Source: FEB-10 sp963710645 (GTDB lineage: Bacteria > Acidobacteriota > Thermoanaerobaculia > Thermoanaerobaculales > Sulfomarinibacteraceae). From it: DNA of 64,000 nt. The DNA lies in contig CAVQBD010000007.1 of assembly GCA_963710645.1 (NCBI GenBank), forward strand, positions 182,492 through 246,491, read 5' to 3'. Under the pieces are notes generated by a model. It searched no databases and was not told the DNA's origin. It saw nothing but the letters and a program-made list of their open reading frames with translations. Both the position numbers and the translations under genes were made by a program. Positions 55,571 to 64,000 of this stretch are shown here, in pieces; the stretch's first letter is position 1; each line of letters starts with the position of its first letter.

Positions 55571-56463
55571 GTCGAAGGGTTGGCGGCTCGCCGAACGGTG
55601 AAACGGCAACCCTCCGCCGGTACCTGAAGGAGATCGCGAGATATCCGCCGCTGGATCATGAGGACGAAATCGAATTGGCCCGGCGGGTGCGCGCGGGCCG
55701 CGGTGGCGACCCCCAGCAGAAGAAGGAGGCGGAGGACGCCATTCGTCAGCTGGTGGAGGGGAATCTGAGATTCGTGGTGGCCTACGCTAAACGCTACCGA
55801 AACCCCAACTTTTCCTTTCTCGACCTGATCCACGAGGGCAATCTGGGTCTGATCCTCGCTGCCCGGAAGTACGATCCCTCGGAGGAAGGTCACGACGTCA
55901 AGTTCATCACCTATGCCGTGTGGTGGATCCGTCAGGCCATCCTGCACGCGTTGGCGGAGCACGCGGGCTCCTTTCGTCTGCCGCAGAAGCAGGCCAACAC
56001 CCTCTACCGTCTGGAGCGGGTGCGATCGCTGCTGATCGAACGACTGGGCCGGTCACCCACCGACCAAGAACTCGCCGAAGAACTCGGGATCTCCCTGGAG
56101 GACGTCCGGGTTCTGACCCGCGCCTCCCAGTCTTCCCTGTCCCTCAACGATCCGGTGGACCAGGAAGGCGATTCGGAGCTCGGTGATCTGCTCGAGCAGA
56201 CGGTGCTTCCTGACACCGATGAACGCATTCTGCGCGAGTCTTTCAACATCGCTCTCGCCGACGCACTGTCGGACCTTCCCGAGCGCGAAAGGGAGGTACT
56301 CGAACTCCGATTCGGACTCGAGGACGACCATCCAAAGACGCTGCGGGAAATTGGTGAAACGATGAAACTCTCGCGCGAGCGGGTCCGCCAGATCGAGAGC
56401 CGAGCCCTCAACAAGCTGCGACGGTCGCACAAGACGAGGTCGCTCGCCGGATACCTCAACTAA
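55567..56463 (+). CDS. sigma-70 family RNA polymerase sigma factor (group 2-like)
   Basis: 298 residues, lacking region 1.1. Region 1.2 (LRRYLKEIARYPPLDHEDEIELARRV), region 2 (NLRFVVAYAKRYRNPNFSFLDLIHEGNLGLILAARKYDP...FITYAVWWIRQAI), region 3 (LPQKQANTLYRLERVRSLL, RSPTDQELAEELG) and region 4 (LREIGETMKLSRERVRQIESRALNKLRRS) are all present. Translation is coupled to hspR by ATGA overlap, so it is probably a stress or heat-response sigma factor under HspR control; that coupling is the inference. Confidence 0.88.
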   Translation: MSRRVGGSPNGETATLRRYLKEIARYPPLDHEDEIELARRVRAGRGGDPQQKKEAEDAIRQLVEGNLRFVVAYAKRYRNPNFSFLDLIHEGNLGLILAARKYDPSEEGHDVKFITYAVWWIRQAILHALAEHAGSFRLPQKQANTLYRLERVRSLLIERLGRSPTDQELAEELGISLEDVRVLTRASQSSLSLNDPVDQEGDSELGDLLEQTVLPDTDERILRESFNIALADALSDLPEREREVLELRFGLEDDHPKTLREIGETMKLSRERVRQIESRALNKLRRSHKTRSLAGYLN

Positions 56464-57009
56464 CCCCCCTCCCACCCACCTAGTTATGAATTTTGAATTT
56501 TGAATTCTGAATCCCCGACCATCCGAGGCCGTTGGATAACCTGCGAGGAGCGCGATGAGAACAGGGGAGCGGCGATTGCCCCAGATTGCGGTCGCTGATC
56601 ACCGATGCTGCCATCTGCCCCGGACACCGGTTGCTGTCCCTGTCCCGGCCGCTGCCGACTGCCGCTGATAGCTGTCCCTCAGAGCGCGTCGTGATCACCT
56701 CCGGGTCGTTCGCTGGGAGGGAATCGTCGATCTGACGGTGTCGTCGCGTCCATCTCCCGATAGCGCTCCCCGAGGTTGCCACCCCTGACACTTTCGGGAC
56801 TCGTAGACGCTCAATGCCTCCACGCAATGGTCCCGAAAGTGTCAGAAATGGCACGCCCGTCCATCGCGCCCCTCCTTCTCGGGTCGGGCTTGGGCAGATT
56901 TTCATTTCTCATTTCTCATTTCGAATTCAACCACTGTCCATCTCACGAAAATCCGGATGAACCCAACGTTTAACGTTCAATTTTCAACTCCTGAACGTCG
57001 CCAGTGCCT
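56464..57009 (-). repeat. intergenic repeat block: heptamers, 92-bp repeat, module copy E
   Basis: TGAATTT heptamers at 56487-56514. The second copy of the 92-bp dispersed repeat is at 56574-56665. Hairpin module copy E lies at about 56740-56885 with a perfect 16-bp stem (56785-56800 with 56830-56845). Heptamers (56900-56925), conserved block (56928-56964) and ACGTT heptamers (56965-56990) follow. No gene seen. Confidence 0.77.
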
Positions 57010-57669
57010 TCAGATCGGACGATCCTCCAAGAGGGTTTGGAGCTCGGCGGCCGTGTCGACGATCCATCGCGCACCGGCGGCCTGCAGTCGTCGGCGGCCG
57101 GCAAAGCCCCAGCTCACGCCCACGCAGGGCAAGCCGGCGGCATTGGCCAGTTCGACGTCCACCTCCATGTCACCTACCATCACAGTGTTCCCACGCGAAC
57201 AGCCGCTCTGCTCGTGCAGCAGCTGAACCATGTCGGGGGCTGGCTTGAGCCGGGCGACGTCGCCGCCCCCAACAACGTGGCGGATGGCCCCGGTCCACCC
57301 GAGACCGGCGACGATGGTGCGTGCCCAGCTCCCCGGTTTGTTGGTGGCCACCGCCAGCGTCTTTTTGGCGCCAAGATCTTGTACCAGGACGTCCACACCG
57401 GAGTAGGGCCGGGTGTGGACGAGCAGCGCCTGGCGGTAATGACGCTCGAAGAGTGGACGCGCCTCGGCCAACAGCTCCGGGTCGCCCAGCGCGCTTTCCA
57501 GCAGTCTGACCACGCCGTGGCCGATGAAGGTGACAATCTGCTCCACCGGGAGCGAGGGACGGCCAAGGTCTGAGAGCACCCGGTTCACGGCGGTCGCCAG
57601 ATCAAGGCGCGAATCGACGAGGGTGCCGTCGAGGTCAAAGATGACGAGTTCGGGTTTCATGGGCCGCAT
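57010..57669 (-). CDS. gph: phosphoglycolate phosphatase-like HAD hydrolase
   Basis: 219 residues (an internal ATG at 57660 gives 216). HAD motif I DLDGTLVDSRLDL, motif II ATNKPG, motif III with Lys in RLKPAPD, and motif IV GDMEVDVELANAAG. The all-alpha cap between motifs I and II is of the C1 type seen in Gph enzymes, which dephosphorylate 2-phosphoglycolate or similar small phosphate esters. No ribosome site is obvious. Confidence 0.83.
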   Translation of the reverse strand: MRPMKPELVIFDLDGTLVDSRLDLATAVNRVLSDLGRPSLPVEQIVTFIGHGVVRLLESALGDPELLAEARPLFERHYRQALLVHTRPYSGVDVLVQDLGAKKTLAVATNKPGSWARTIVAGLGWTGAIRHVVGGGDVARLKPAPDMVQLLHEQSGCSRGNTVMVGDMEVDVELANAAGLPCVGVSWGFAGRRRLQAAGARWIVDTAAELQTLLEDRPI

Positions 57670-58154
57670 TTTAACGATGCCCGTCTAGGTGCATGGAGTG
57701 CTGCAGCAGCGGCTGCGCTCAAGAAGTCGTTGCCAGGCACCGCCATAGATGTAATGCTCCTCTCATAGGGTTCAATCCACCGAATTTCGAAGCGCCGATT
57801 CTCCGACCGCGCTCCCCGTGAGGATGTCAGGCACGCCAATTCGCCTGAACGGTACGAATCGGTTTGTCATCCTTGGCGAATCGGGAGGCCAGGCACCTCG
57901 GAGAGACGCGTCTTTCTCCCCACGTACTCGCCGAGGGAGCCGCCCCTGACAGGGTCGGGGCTTGCAGACGCTCAGCGCCTCCACGCAATGATCCCGAAAG
58001 TGTCAGAAATGGTATGCCCGTCCATCGCTCCCCTCCCTCTCGGGTCGGGCGGGGGCAAATTTTGATTTCTCATTTCTCATTTCGAATTCAACCACTGTTC
58101 ACCTCACGAAAATCCGATTGAGCCTGACGTTGAACGTTCAACTTCCGACTGTTT
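57670..58154 (-). repeat. intergenic repeat block: degenerate module copy F
   Basis: GCCAGGCACC remnant (57730-57745), a degenerate first hairpin region (57810-57890), then a copy paralogous to E (about 57905-58050). Its right arm 57991-58006 matches E exactly for 15 bases while the left arm has decayed. Heptamers (58064-58088), conserved block (58089-58125) and ACGTT heptamers end it. No gene seen. Confidence 0.7.
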
Positions 58155-58799
58155 TCAGTTCGGTGGCTCGGCTGGAGTTTCGACAGGGTCGGACTGCTCG
58201 TCTTCCTGCTCGTTGTCCTTATCCATCGCTGTGGCTGGGGACCCAGGGTTGGGGAGTTGGTCGACCGGGGGTGCCTGACGGCGCCGCCGCCGGACGACGC
58301 GAGTGCCGGCGAGACTGTCGTGCAGTGCCCGACGATCCCCGCGGATCACGGCCAAAAGGTGGCCCAATCCGAGGGTGATAGAGCTGACGCCATAGCTGAA
58401 CAGGCGCATGAGCGCGCGGCTCATGCCGATGGGATAGCGGTCCTTGTGGTCGACGATGCGGATGCCGAAGAGCCATTTGCCAGGCGTGGCGCCAAACAGA
58501 CCCCAGCCCACAACGAAATAGCACCACCACAGAGCGATCCACATCCCCAGAACACCGCTGGCGTGGCTGATCCATTCCCGGTCGCTCACAGCGGAGAGGA
58601 ATCCGTCGACATTGGTGGGAAGGGTGGTCCAGTCCACGACTCTGATCACGGGCCAGGCGAGCGCCGTGCACAGCCCGCAGAACAACAACATGTCGGCCAG
58701 AGTGGCCAGCAGTCGACGGATGAATCCCGCAGACACGGCACCCGGGAGGCTTCGCTGGGGTATCCCAGGCGGCGCGTCGTTGAGGTCTGGGCTATCCAT
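58155..58799 (-). CDS. RDD family membrane protein
   Basis: 214 residues from ATG 58799. GFIRRLLATLADMLLF at the N-terminus with the Arg-Asp-type RDD start, three hydrophobic helices, and the late loop GATPGKWLFGIRIVDHKDRYPIGMSRALMR. The C-terminal tail (RRRRRQAPPVDQ... EQEDEQSDPVE) is highly charged. Function of RDD proteins is generally transport- or stress-related; no specific role is implied. Confidence 0.84.
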   Translation of the reverse strand: MDSPDLNDAPPGIPQRSLPGAVSAGFIRRLLATLADMLLFCGLCTALAWPVIRVVDWTTLPTNVDGFLSAVSDREWISHASGVLGMWIALWWCYFVVGWGLFGATPGKWLFGIRIVDHKDRYPIGMSRALMRLFSYGVSSITLGLGHLLAVIRGDRRALHDSLAGTRVVRRRRRQAPPVDQLPNPGSPATAMDKDNEQEDEQSDPVETPAEPPN

Positions 58800-58872
58800 A
58801 GGCCGGCGCAATTAAAGCGGATCCCACACTCCGTGTCCACCACCGACCCACACAGAGGGTGGATGCAGGAGC

Positions 58873-60522
58873 CTACAGTGGGGTCAGGCCGCCGCGGGCC
58901 TGGTGTTCGAGCCAAAGACCCGAGTAGGAGTGGAGGAAGCGAAACCTCGATCGGTAAAGCTGTTCGAGCTTCTCGGTCTCACCGCCGTACAGGAGGTCAT
59001 CGATGAACCACTGGAATCGGTGGTCCATCTCGCGGGCCCGTTCAAGACTCTGCGCGGATCTCTCCAGCAGCTCGAAGACTCGTTCTTCGGATTCGTTGAT
59101 GGGTAGATTCTCGATCTGCGACCGCTCCTCGTTCATCTTGATCCTCAGCGCCGCGCTGCGCAGGAAGAAGACCTCCAATTCCCACGAGGTGGTGCCGGGA
59201 TGGACTGTGCGCTCGACGAGGTTCTTGTAGCTCGCGACCTCCCACGGTTCGAGCCGAAGGGTCACCAACTCCGGAGCGTGGACCACCTGGTCCGGCGATC
59301 GGTCCCAGACAACCATCTCGAGGGCGAACATGATCTTGTGAAAGGTCTCGTTGAGCAGGGGGTCGGATGGCAGGACTTCGGTGAGCGAGGCCGTTTCTTC
59401 CGCCGCTCCGACCTCAGCCACCTGACCGACCTCCGGAAATGGGTCCCCTTCGATCACATCGGTGGGATCTTCGGTGGCAAATGCCGCCGCCGGCGGTGAG
59501 GCCACGTTCTCGGCGGTGGACGCTGGGGTGGTGGACAGCCGTTGCAGCGGTTCGAACTCCTTGATCACGGCCAACATCGAGCGACGCAGCTCGAGGATGT
59601 CCTCCCGCTTGATATTGTCCTCGCGACGGCCGGCATCGAATCGGGACCACCATTCACGGAACTGAGAAATCTGTTGTTCCAAAACCTCGTGGGAGATCTC
59701 CGGATTTCGTTCGAGGTGCCTTTCGATCTCGAATACTCTGTTGGTTTCGTCCAGGATCCGAAGTTCTTCATCGCGATAGAGGCGCTGGAACTGGTTTTTG
59801 GCCTCGATGTTGGTGGCAATGACCTCGACGAGTATTGGTGTATAGAGGAAGTTCTTACCGAGGCGCTGTTTGAGTTTCCGATAACGATCGAAGACCTTCG
59901 ATTCCACGAGCCCCTCGAACGCAGTGATGTTGCCGAGCGCGTTTCTGACCTCGCGGACGGCGTCCACCAGCGGAGCCGCTTCGGTGGAAGGAACGTCCGG
60001 GATCCCGCCGAAGGCCGCCAGACGCTCGAAATTCTTCCGAATTTCGGCGTTATTCCGTGCTGCGTAACGTCCTTCTTGGACCGGCGTTTCTGCCACCCGG
60101 GTCAGCAGCATGTCGAGCTTGTCGAGGGTGTCCTGGGTGAAATCGGTGGACTTGAGATAGAACTTGGCCAACGCGTACAGGATTTTCTCGTCCTGGCGTT
60201 TGAGTTGGTCGAAGAATCGACGGAGCAGCGACGGAGGCAGGTCGGCCTCGATCTTTGCCAACTCCGCGTGGATTCGCCCCAACTCCCGTTCCATCTGTTC
60301 GAACTCGAGAGTTGCGGCGCTCGAACCCTCCATCCCGACCCGTGGCACGAGTTCCTGGAGTCTGCGGTACAGAGCCTGGAAATCATAGGTGTACGGCAGC
60401 TCACCGTCGCCACGGTGCTTGTACACTCCACCCAGAAACTGATAGAAGGTCCACAGAGAGCGGAATCGATCCGACAGCTCGGTGAACCGCTCGCTGAGCT
60501 GGTGAACGCTTGTCGGTTTCAT
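58873..60522 (-). CDS. large helical cytoplasmic protein, unknown function
   Basis: 549 residues from ATG 60522. No TM or signal. Predominantly alpha-helical with long charged helices (SERFTELSDRFRSLWTFYQFLGG; EFEQMERELGRIHAELAKIEADLPPSLLRRFFDQLKRQDEKIL; NQFQRLYRDEELRILDETNRVFEIERHLERN). A Pro/Ala-rich linker (about 335-385) separates an N-terminal helical bundle from a C-terminal domain (VTLRLEPWEVASYKNLVERTVHPGTTSWELEVFFLRSAALRIKM). I do not recognise the family. It diverges from hpt by about 50 bases. Confidence 0.65.
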   Translation of the reverse strand: MKPTSVHQLSERFTELSDRFRSLWTFYQFLGGVYKHRGDGELPYTYDFQALYRRLQELVPRVGMEGSSAATLEFEQMERELGRIHAELAKIEADLPPSLLRRFFDQLKRQDEKILYALAKFYLKSTDFTQDTLDKLDMLLTRVAETPVQEGRYAARNNAEIRKNFERLAAFGGIPDVPSTEAAPLVDAVREVRNALGNITAFEGLVESKVFDRYRKLKQRLGKNFLYTPILVEVIATNIEAKNQFQRLYRDEELRILDETNRVFEIERHLERNPEISHEVLEQQISQFREWWSRFDAGRREDNIKREDILELRRSMLAVIKEFEPLQRLSTTPASTAENVASPPAAAFATEDPTDVIEGDPFPEVGQVAEVGAAEETASLTEVLPSDPLLNETFHKIMFALEMVVWDRSPDQVVHAPELVTLRLEPWEVASYKNLVERTVHPGTTSWELEVFFLRSAALRIKMNEERSQIENLPINESEERVFELLERSAQSLERAREMDHRFQWFIDDLLYGGETEKLEQLYRSRFRFLHSYSGLWLEHQARGGLTPL

Positions 60523-60573
60523 ATGCAATTAGGATACAACGCTGTGGTGGATTCGACAACGGAGGGAAACACA

Positions 60574-61137
60574 ATGCTCGGAAGAAAAGTGATCGGCCGG
60601 GACGATATTCAGACGATGGTGCAACGCGTGGCGACCGAAATCGAGGCCGATTTGAACGGCAGATCGCCGATTTTTGTGGGGGTCCTCAAGGGGTGCGTCT
60701 ATTTTCTGACGGATCTCACGCGGAACATCCGCCAACCGGTGGAAATCGACTTCATCCAGGTGTCCAGCTATGGCGCAAGCACCACATCGTCAGGCTCCGT
60801 TGTCTTGGTCAAAGACATTACCGCGGACCTTCGGGATCGGGATGTCTATTTGGTTGAAGATATCGTGGACACGGGAACCACCCTCACCGACGTCATCAGG
60901 CTGCTCGAGGCCCGACATCCGAAATCCATCCAGGTGGTCTCGCTGCTCTCCAAACCGTCCCGCCGAAAAGTGGAGGTGGATGTGGCGTTTCTTGGGACCG
61001 AGATTGACGATGTCTTTGTCGTCGGGTACGGACTCGACTATGGGGAAAGCTATCGAAACGTACCGGATATTCACGAGTTGGTCCTGGATTCGAACCATAT
61101 CGACAAGGCCCACCAATCCGTTGACAGGACAGGGTAG
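60574..61137 (+). CDS. hpt: hypoxanthine phosphoribosyltransferase
   Basis: 187 residues from ATG 60574 (GGAGGG upstream). PRPP-binding motif VYLVEDIVDTGTTLTDV and the LKGCVYFLTDLTR and VSSYGAS segments are typical of purine salvage HPRT. Makes IMP/GMP from hypoxanthine/guanine and PRPP. Followed by yqeB after 64 bases. Confidence 0.93.
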   Translation: MLGRKVIGRDDIQTMVQRVATEIEADLNGRSPIFVGVLKGCVYFLTDLTRNIRQPVEIDFIQVSSYGASTTSSGSVVLVKDITADLRDRDVYLVEDIVDTGTTLTDVIRLLEARHPKSIQVVSLLSKPSRRKVEVDVAFLGTEIDDVFVVGYGLDYGESYRNVPDIHELVLDSNHIDKAHQSVDRTG

Positions 61138-61201
61138 AATGGCGGCGGTGCCGCATGGGGGGTGATCCCCGGGAGCTGGAAGCCGAGGCGCCGGAGGTGT
61201 T

Positions 61202-62095
61202 ATGGATGTGGCGAACTACCGCGTAGTGATCAGGGGCGGTGGGGAGTTGGCGTCCGCTGCGGCGCAGCACCTTCACAATCAGGGATTTCGCCGCATTCTC
61301 ATGCTTGAACGCCGGTATCCCAAGGCGGTTCGTCGGCAAGTGTGTTTCTCCGAGGCGATTCTCGATGGCCAACAGACCATTCAGGGCGTGACGGCCCGAT
61401 TCGCGAGGAATCTCGACTCTGTAGACCGGATCCATGACGAGGGAGCGGTGGCGGTGTCGGTCATGGGTTTGGAGGAGACGCTGGCGGGCTGGAAGCCGGA
61501 CATTTTGATCGAGGCCGCCATGCTGCGTCGCAACTGGGGTCTGACTCGAGAACTCGCTCCCATCGTCATCGCGTTGGGGCCCGGATACGTGGCAAAGAAG
61601 GACTGTCATGCGGTAGTGGAGACCTTCCGCGGACCGGGAGTGGGTGCGGTCCTCGATGACACCGGTGATGAGCTCGAAGATGGCCCGCCGGCGGCGATCA
61701 TGGGTTTCACAGAGGAACGTGGCCTCAAGGCAATACGAGATGGGATCTTCTTCACGCAAAAAGAGATCGGCAACGAAGTCGAGCGCGGGGAACGGATTGG
61801 AACCGTGGTCTCGGTTTATGGAGTCGAGGACTTCCGGCGGGGCGTTCCGGTGGATGCGTCCTACGCGGTCACCGCACGGATCGGCGGGGTGATCCGGGGT
61901 CTGCTCAGAGACGGGGTTCCTGTGAAAGCGGGAGATCGAATCGCCGATGTCGATCCGCGGGGCAGGACCGACGATCTCAACCACATCTCGGATAAGAGCC
62001 GCCGAGTGGCCGAAGGTGTCTACGAGGCCTTGCTCAACTTGTTGAACGCCCCCAAGAAGAAACCTCGCAAAGCGAAGAAGAAGCAGGCGGGCTGA
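61202..62095 (+). CDS. yqeB: EF2563/YqeB-family selenium-dependent molybdenum hydroxylase system protein
   Basis: 297 residues, ATG 61202 after GGAGGTG. The N-terminal VVIRGGGELASAAAQHLHNQGF is the YqeB-type Rossmann opening (compare RGGGDLA in relatives); PDILIEAAMLRRNWG, IALGPGYVAKKDCHAVVET and RDGVPVKAGDRIADVDPRGR follow. The family is genetically tied to labile-selenium cofactor of molybdenum hydroxylases. No xdh, yqeC or selD gene is visible here, so its context is atypical. The C-terminal tail is very Lys-rich (PKKKPRKAKKKQAG). Confidence 0.85.
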   Translation: MDVANYRVVIRGGGELASAAAQHLHNQGFRRILMLERRYPKAVRRQVCFSEAILDGQQTIQGVTARFARNLDSVDRIHDEGAVAVSVMGLEETLAGWKPDILIEAAMLRRNWGLTRELAPIVIALGPGYVAKKDCHAVVETFRGPGVGAVLDDTGDELEDGPPAAIMGFTEERGLKAIRDGIFFTQKEIGNEVERGERIGTVVSVYGVEDFRRGVPVDASYAVTARIGGVIRGLLRDGVPVKAGDRIADVDPRGRTDDLNHISDKSRRVAEGVYEALLNLLNAPKKKPRKAKKKQAG

Positions 62096-62116
62096 GAAAA
62101 GGTTCGCCCACAGGTG

Positions 62117-63019
62117 ATGCCGATGCTCCAAATCGGATCGCGCAAACAAGCTCTGCGTCGACTGCGGTGGCGATTGCGGCCCCCGGTCCTGGCTCTGGGG
62201 GGTGGAGGAGCGCGGGGATTCGCCCACTACGGAGTTCTCGAGGTCCTTGACGAACATCGTCTGCCGGTGCGGGGCATCGCGGGCACGAGTATGGGTGCGG
62301 TGGCCGGCGCAATGTGTCTCGCTTCCGGATCTGCCGGAGCGGCCATCGCGAGATGGCGCCGGGCCATCGAGGACGACCTGGTGCCCCCGGTTCGGCCCCT
62401 TCGCAATCGGATGGAGGAAGGACTGAGGGAGAATCCTCTGCTCCAGGCCGCCCGCAGGATTCGTGATCAGGTTGTGGTGGCCATTGCGATCAACCGCCAG
62501 ACCGTGCTTGACGATCGCGATATGGCCCGGGCGATCTCGTTTCTGATTCCCGACATGGACCTGAGCGAGTTGCCGCGGCCGTTTGTCGCCGTGGCCACCG
62601 ATCTGTCCGATGGAACGGAAATTCGCCTCGTCTCCGGCGATCTCCGACACGTTCTGAGGGCTACGAGCGCCATTCCCGGGTTGCTCCCGCCGGTGACGGT
62701 CGACGGGCGGATGCTGGTGGACGGCGCGGTGGTGGCCGAGGTCCCGGTGGCGGCGGCGCGGACTCTCGGTTGGCCGGTGGTGGCGGTGGATGTTTCGATG
62801 GATGTTCCCAGGATCGGGTCCAATGACCTTGCGCTGGACACCATGATGCGGACCCAGATGATGACCTCCCGGCTGGTGCGGCGGGCCGATCTCCATCAGG
62901 CTTCTGTCGTGTTGAGGCCGCAGGTCGGCTATGCCACGTGGGCCGACTGGAGTCGATTCGATGAGCTGGTCGACGCCGGTCGCCGCTCTGCTGAGGATTA
63001 CCTCGGAGTCGCCGGGTAA
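62117..63019 (+). CDS. patatin-like phospholipase family protein
   Basis: 300 residues from ATG 62117. LALGGGGARGFAHYGVLEVL forms the oxyanion motif, GTSMG the nucleophile elbow Ser, and DGAVVAEVPV the catalytic Asp. Serine-aspartate dyad lipid acyl hydrolase of the RssA/YlbK type. No TM apart from weak hydrophobic stretches. Starts 21 bases after yqeB. Confidence 0.88.
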   Translation: MPMLQIGSRKQALRRLRWRLRPPVLALGGGGARGFAHYGVLEVLDEHRLPVRGIAGTSMGAVAGAMCLASGSAGAAIARWRRAIEDDLVPPVRPLRNRMEEGLRENPLLQAARRIRDQVVVAIAINRQTVLDDRDMARAISFLIPDMDLSELPRPFVAVATDLSDGTEIRLVSGDLRHVLRATSAIPGLLPPVTVDGRMLVDGAVVAEVPVAAARTLGWPVVAVDVSMDVPRIGSNDLALDTMMRTQMMTSRLVRRADLHQASVVLRPQVGYATWADWSRFDELVDAGRRSAEDYLGVAG

Positions 63020-63035
63020 TCCGAGAAATCGAAAT

Positions 63036-64000
63036 TCAAAATTCGACCCGAAACTCCCCATTCATGGAAATAGGATCAGGGGTCGTCCGGATCCCCGAAG
63101 ACCTCGGTGTGACGGGCGCTGGCGCGTTGAACCAGGGTCGCCATTGATTCGAGTGTTCGAGGAGACTGGTCACCGATCCGACTTCGATGCCTCGGCTCTC
63201 CACACCGCGCGTGAACCTGGGAAGTTCAGACCAGGGCGGAACCCGGCGTTTTGTGGAAAGGTGCATGAGAACGATCCCTCCTTCGAGCTCCGGAAAGGCG
63301 AGCAGTCGATCCACCAGCCGGGAGGAGTCGAAATACATGGAAGAGTGTTCGTCCTCCACCCAGTCGAGGCTGTCAAGCGATTTGCCCTGGAGAGAACTCC
63401 AGCGGATGTGGAGGTATCCGAGCTCCATGGCCCATCCCCGGAGTTGATCATTCTCCTCGCCGAACGGCGCCCTCCACAGCGGTGCCATGGGCCGGCCGGT
63501 GGCGCGCCGGAAGGCTTCCTCGGTGCGCCGCAGCTGATTGAGGAACCACCCCCTGTCGACATTTGGAAGGAGGTCGTGTCGGCGGTTGGTCGCGTAACTG
63601 GTGAGGTGGGGGTGGGTGTTGGTGTGGTTGCCGATTTCGTGGCCCGCCAGCAGCGCGCTGCGGACCAACCCGGGGTAGAGGTCGATGAACTGTCCGGTGA
63701 CGAAGATCGTCACCTTGAGGTCGAGTTGGTTCAGCAGGTCGAGGAGTTCGGCGGTTCCTTTGGAGGACGAAGCTCCGTCAAAGGTCAGCGCCAGCCTCGG
63801 TCCGGCGTCGGTGACCAGGTGGAGGACGGGGGGGCTTTCTGAATCACGGATCCGGTCGGGGTTGCTCGGACCTCCGGTCTGGCTGGAGTCGCTGAAGCGG
63901 GACTCGGGATGATGGGAACCGTGGGCGTTGGTGTTTTCGTCGCGGTCATTCTGGGAGTCGCCGTGGCAGGAGCGGTGGCTCTCATGGAAGACAATGCGTG
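63036..64000 (-). CDS. polysaccharide deacetylase (CE4/NodB) family protein, partial at the window end
   Basis: The frame is open from 63036 to the right edge, without a start. Motif 1 is LALTFDGAS (NodB Asp), motif 2 NHTNTHPHL (metal-binding His pair), then APFGEENDQLRGWAMELGY (motif 3) and a late VLMHLS (motif 5 His-like). Catalyses N-deacetylation of glycans (peptidoglycan, chitin-like or exopolysaccharide). The visible N-terminal part is a His/Ser/Asp-rich linker (about residues 1-60), which suggests an exported protein. Confidence 0.82.
   Translation of the reverse strand, partial: RIVFHESHRSCHGDSQNDRDENTNAHGSHHPESRFSDSSQTGGPSNPDRIRDSESPPVLHLVTDAGPRLALTFDGASSSKGTAELLDLLNQLDLKVTIFVTGQFIDLYPGLVRSALLAGHEIGNHTNTHPHLTSYATNRRHDLLPNVDRGWFLNQLRRTEEAFRRATGRPMAPLWRAPFGEENDQLRGWAMELGYLHIRWSSLQGKSLDSLDWVEDEHSSMYFDSSRLVDRLLAFPELEGGIVLMHLSTKRRVPPWSELPRFTRGVESRGIEVGSVTSLLEHSNQWRPWFNAPAPVTPRSSGIRTTPDPISMNGEFRVEF

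Noticed and set aside
60896..63061. Minus-strand ORF of 721 codons across hpt, yqeB and patatin
   Set aside because: It crosses three clearly coding plus-strand genes and shows His/Arg/Pro-rich shadow composition.
63911..64000. Plus-strand hydrophobic reading (starts ATG ATG) at the right edge, like a signal peptide
   Set aside because: Weak ribosome site, and the minus-strand deacetylase frame stays open through the region with strong GC third positions. Cannot be decided at the window edge.

Overview
The window is a GC-rich, gene-dense chromosomal segment from a Gram-negative, respiring bacterium. Outer-membrane barrels that end in Phe, lipoproteins, multiheme c-type cytochromes and an RND efflux system show the two-membrane envelope. 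Heme A synthesis genes imply an aerobic heme-copper oxidase. The mix of DUF1844, DUF4388, an HspR-type dnaK operon, porin-cytochrome clusters and a DUF3516 helicase suggests Acidobacteriota (Thermoanaerobaculia-like). That placement is inferred from gene content only. I saw no tRNA, rRNA, CRISPR array, transposase, integrase or phage gene.

Layout. 1-5 kb: a DUF3179 protein and ctaB (minus) diverge from heme A synthase (plus); then a PLP decarboxylase and a small cytochrome lipoprotein, both with frameshifts. 5.6-12.3 kb: trkA-trkH potassium uptake, an MFS exporter, a TPR protein and glgC. 12.4-18.1 kb: a Cys-rich 20-codon ORF, then a Cus/Czc-type tripartite metal efflux operon. 18.7-25.8 kb (minus): two transcription units for extracellular electron transfer, (i) monoheme cytochrome, DUF3373-like porin and octaheme cytochrome, (ii) decaheme DmsE/MtrA and an MtrB-like barrel that carries its own heme motif and an in-frame TGA. 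26-38 kb: membrane proteins, dinB, fetAB-type iron exporter, an S4-like membrane protein without a pore, an aminotransferase, a Ski2-like helicase, a Asn-Gly-His-repeat protein and a hydrolase lipoprotein. 38.8-44.5 kb: a saccharopine-dehydrogenase-like enzyme and a fadN-fadA beta-oxidation operon behind a FadR-type palindrome. 44.8-48.5 kb: a chalcone-isomerase-like protein, an outer-membrane barrel and a Wza-like export protein. This stretch carries more than twenty single-base indels. 48.6-53 kb: enoyl-CoA hydratase and a DUF1844 / TPR-zinc ribbon / DUF4388 cluster. 53-56.5 kb: dnaK, hspR and a sigma-70 factor. 57-64 kb: phosphoglycolate phosphatase, RDD protein, an unknown helical protein, hpt, yqeB, patatin and a polysaccharide deacetylase.

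The most unusual feature is non-coding. Nearly every long intergenic space carries short tandem arrays whose unit differs from place to place but whose period is almost always 7 bp. These arrays lie beside a dispersed repeat module of about 150-250 bp. Its central hairpin has different but still complementary arms in different copies. The arrays abut stop codons. One module copy lies next to what looks like a duplicated 3' end of the neighbouring helicase gene.

Several promoters have a palindrome in the -35/-10 spacer (cytochrome operon, a CRP-like site at 47984, a HspR HAIR-like site at dnaK), which points to repression as a common mode of control. Scattered single-base frameshifts elsewhere, and the cluster at 45.4-48.5 kb, look more like consensus errors than gene decay because almost no nonsense substitutions accompany them.
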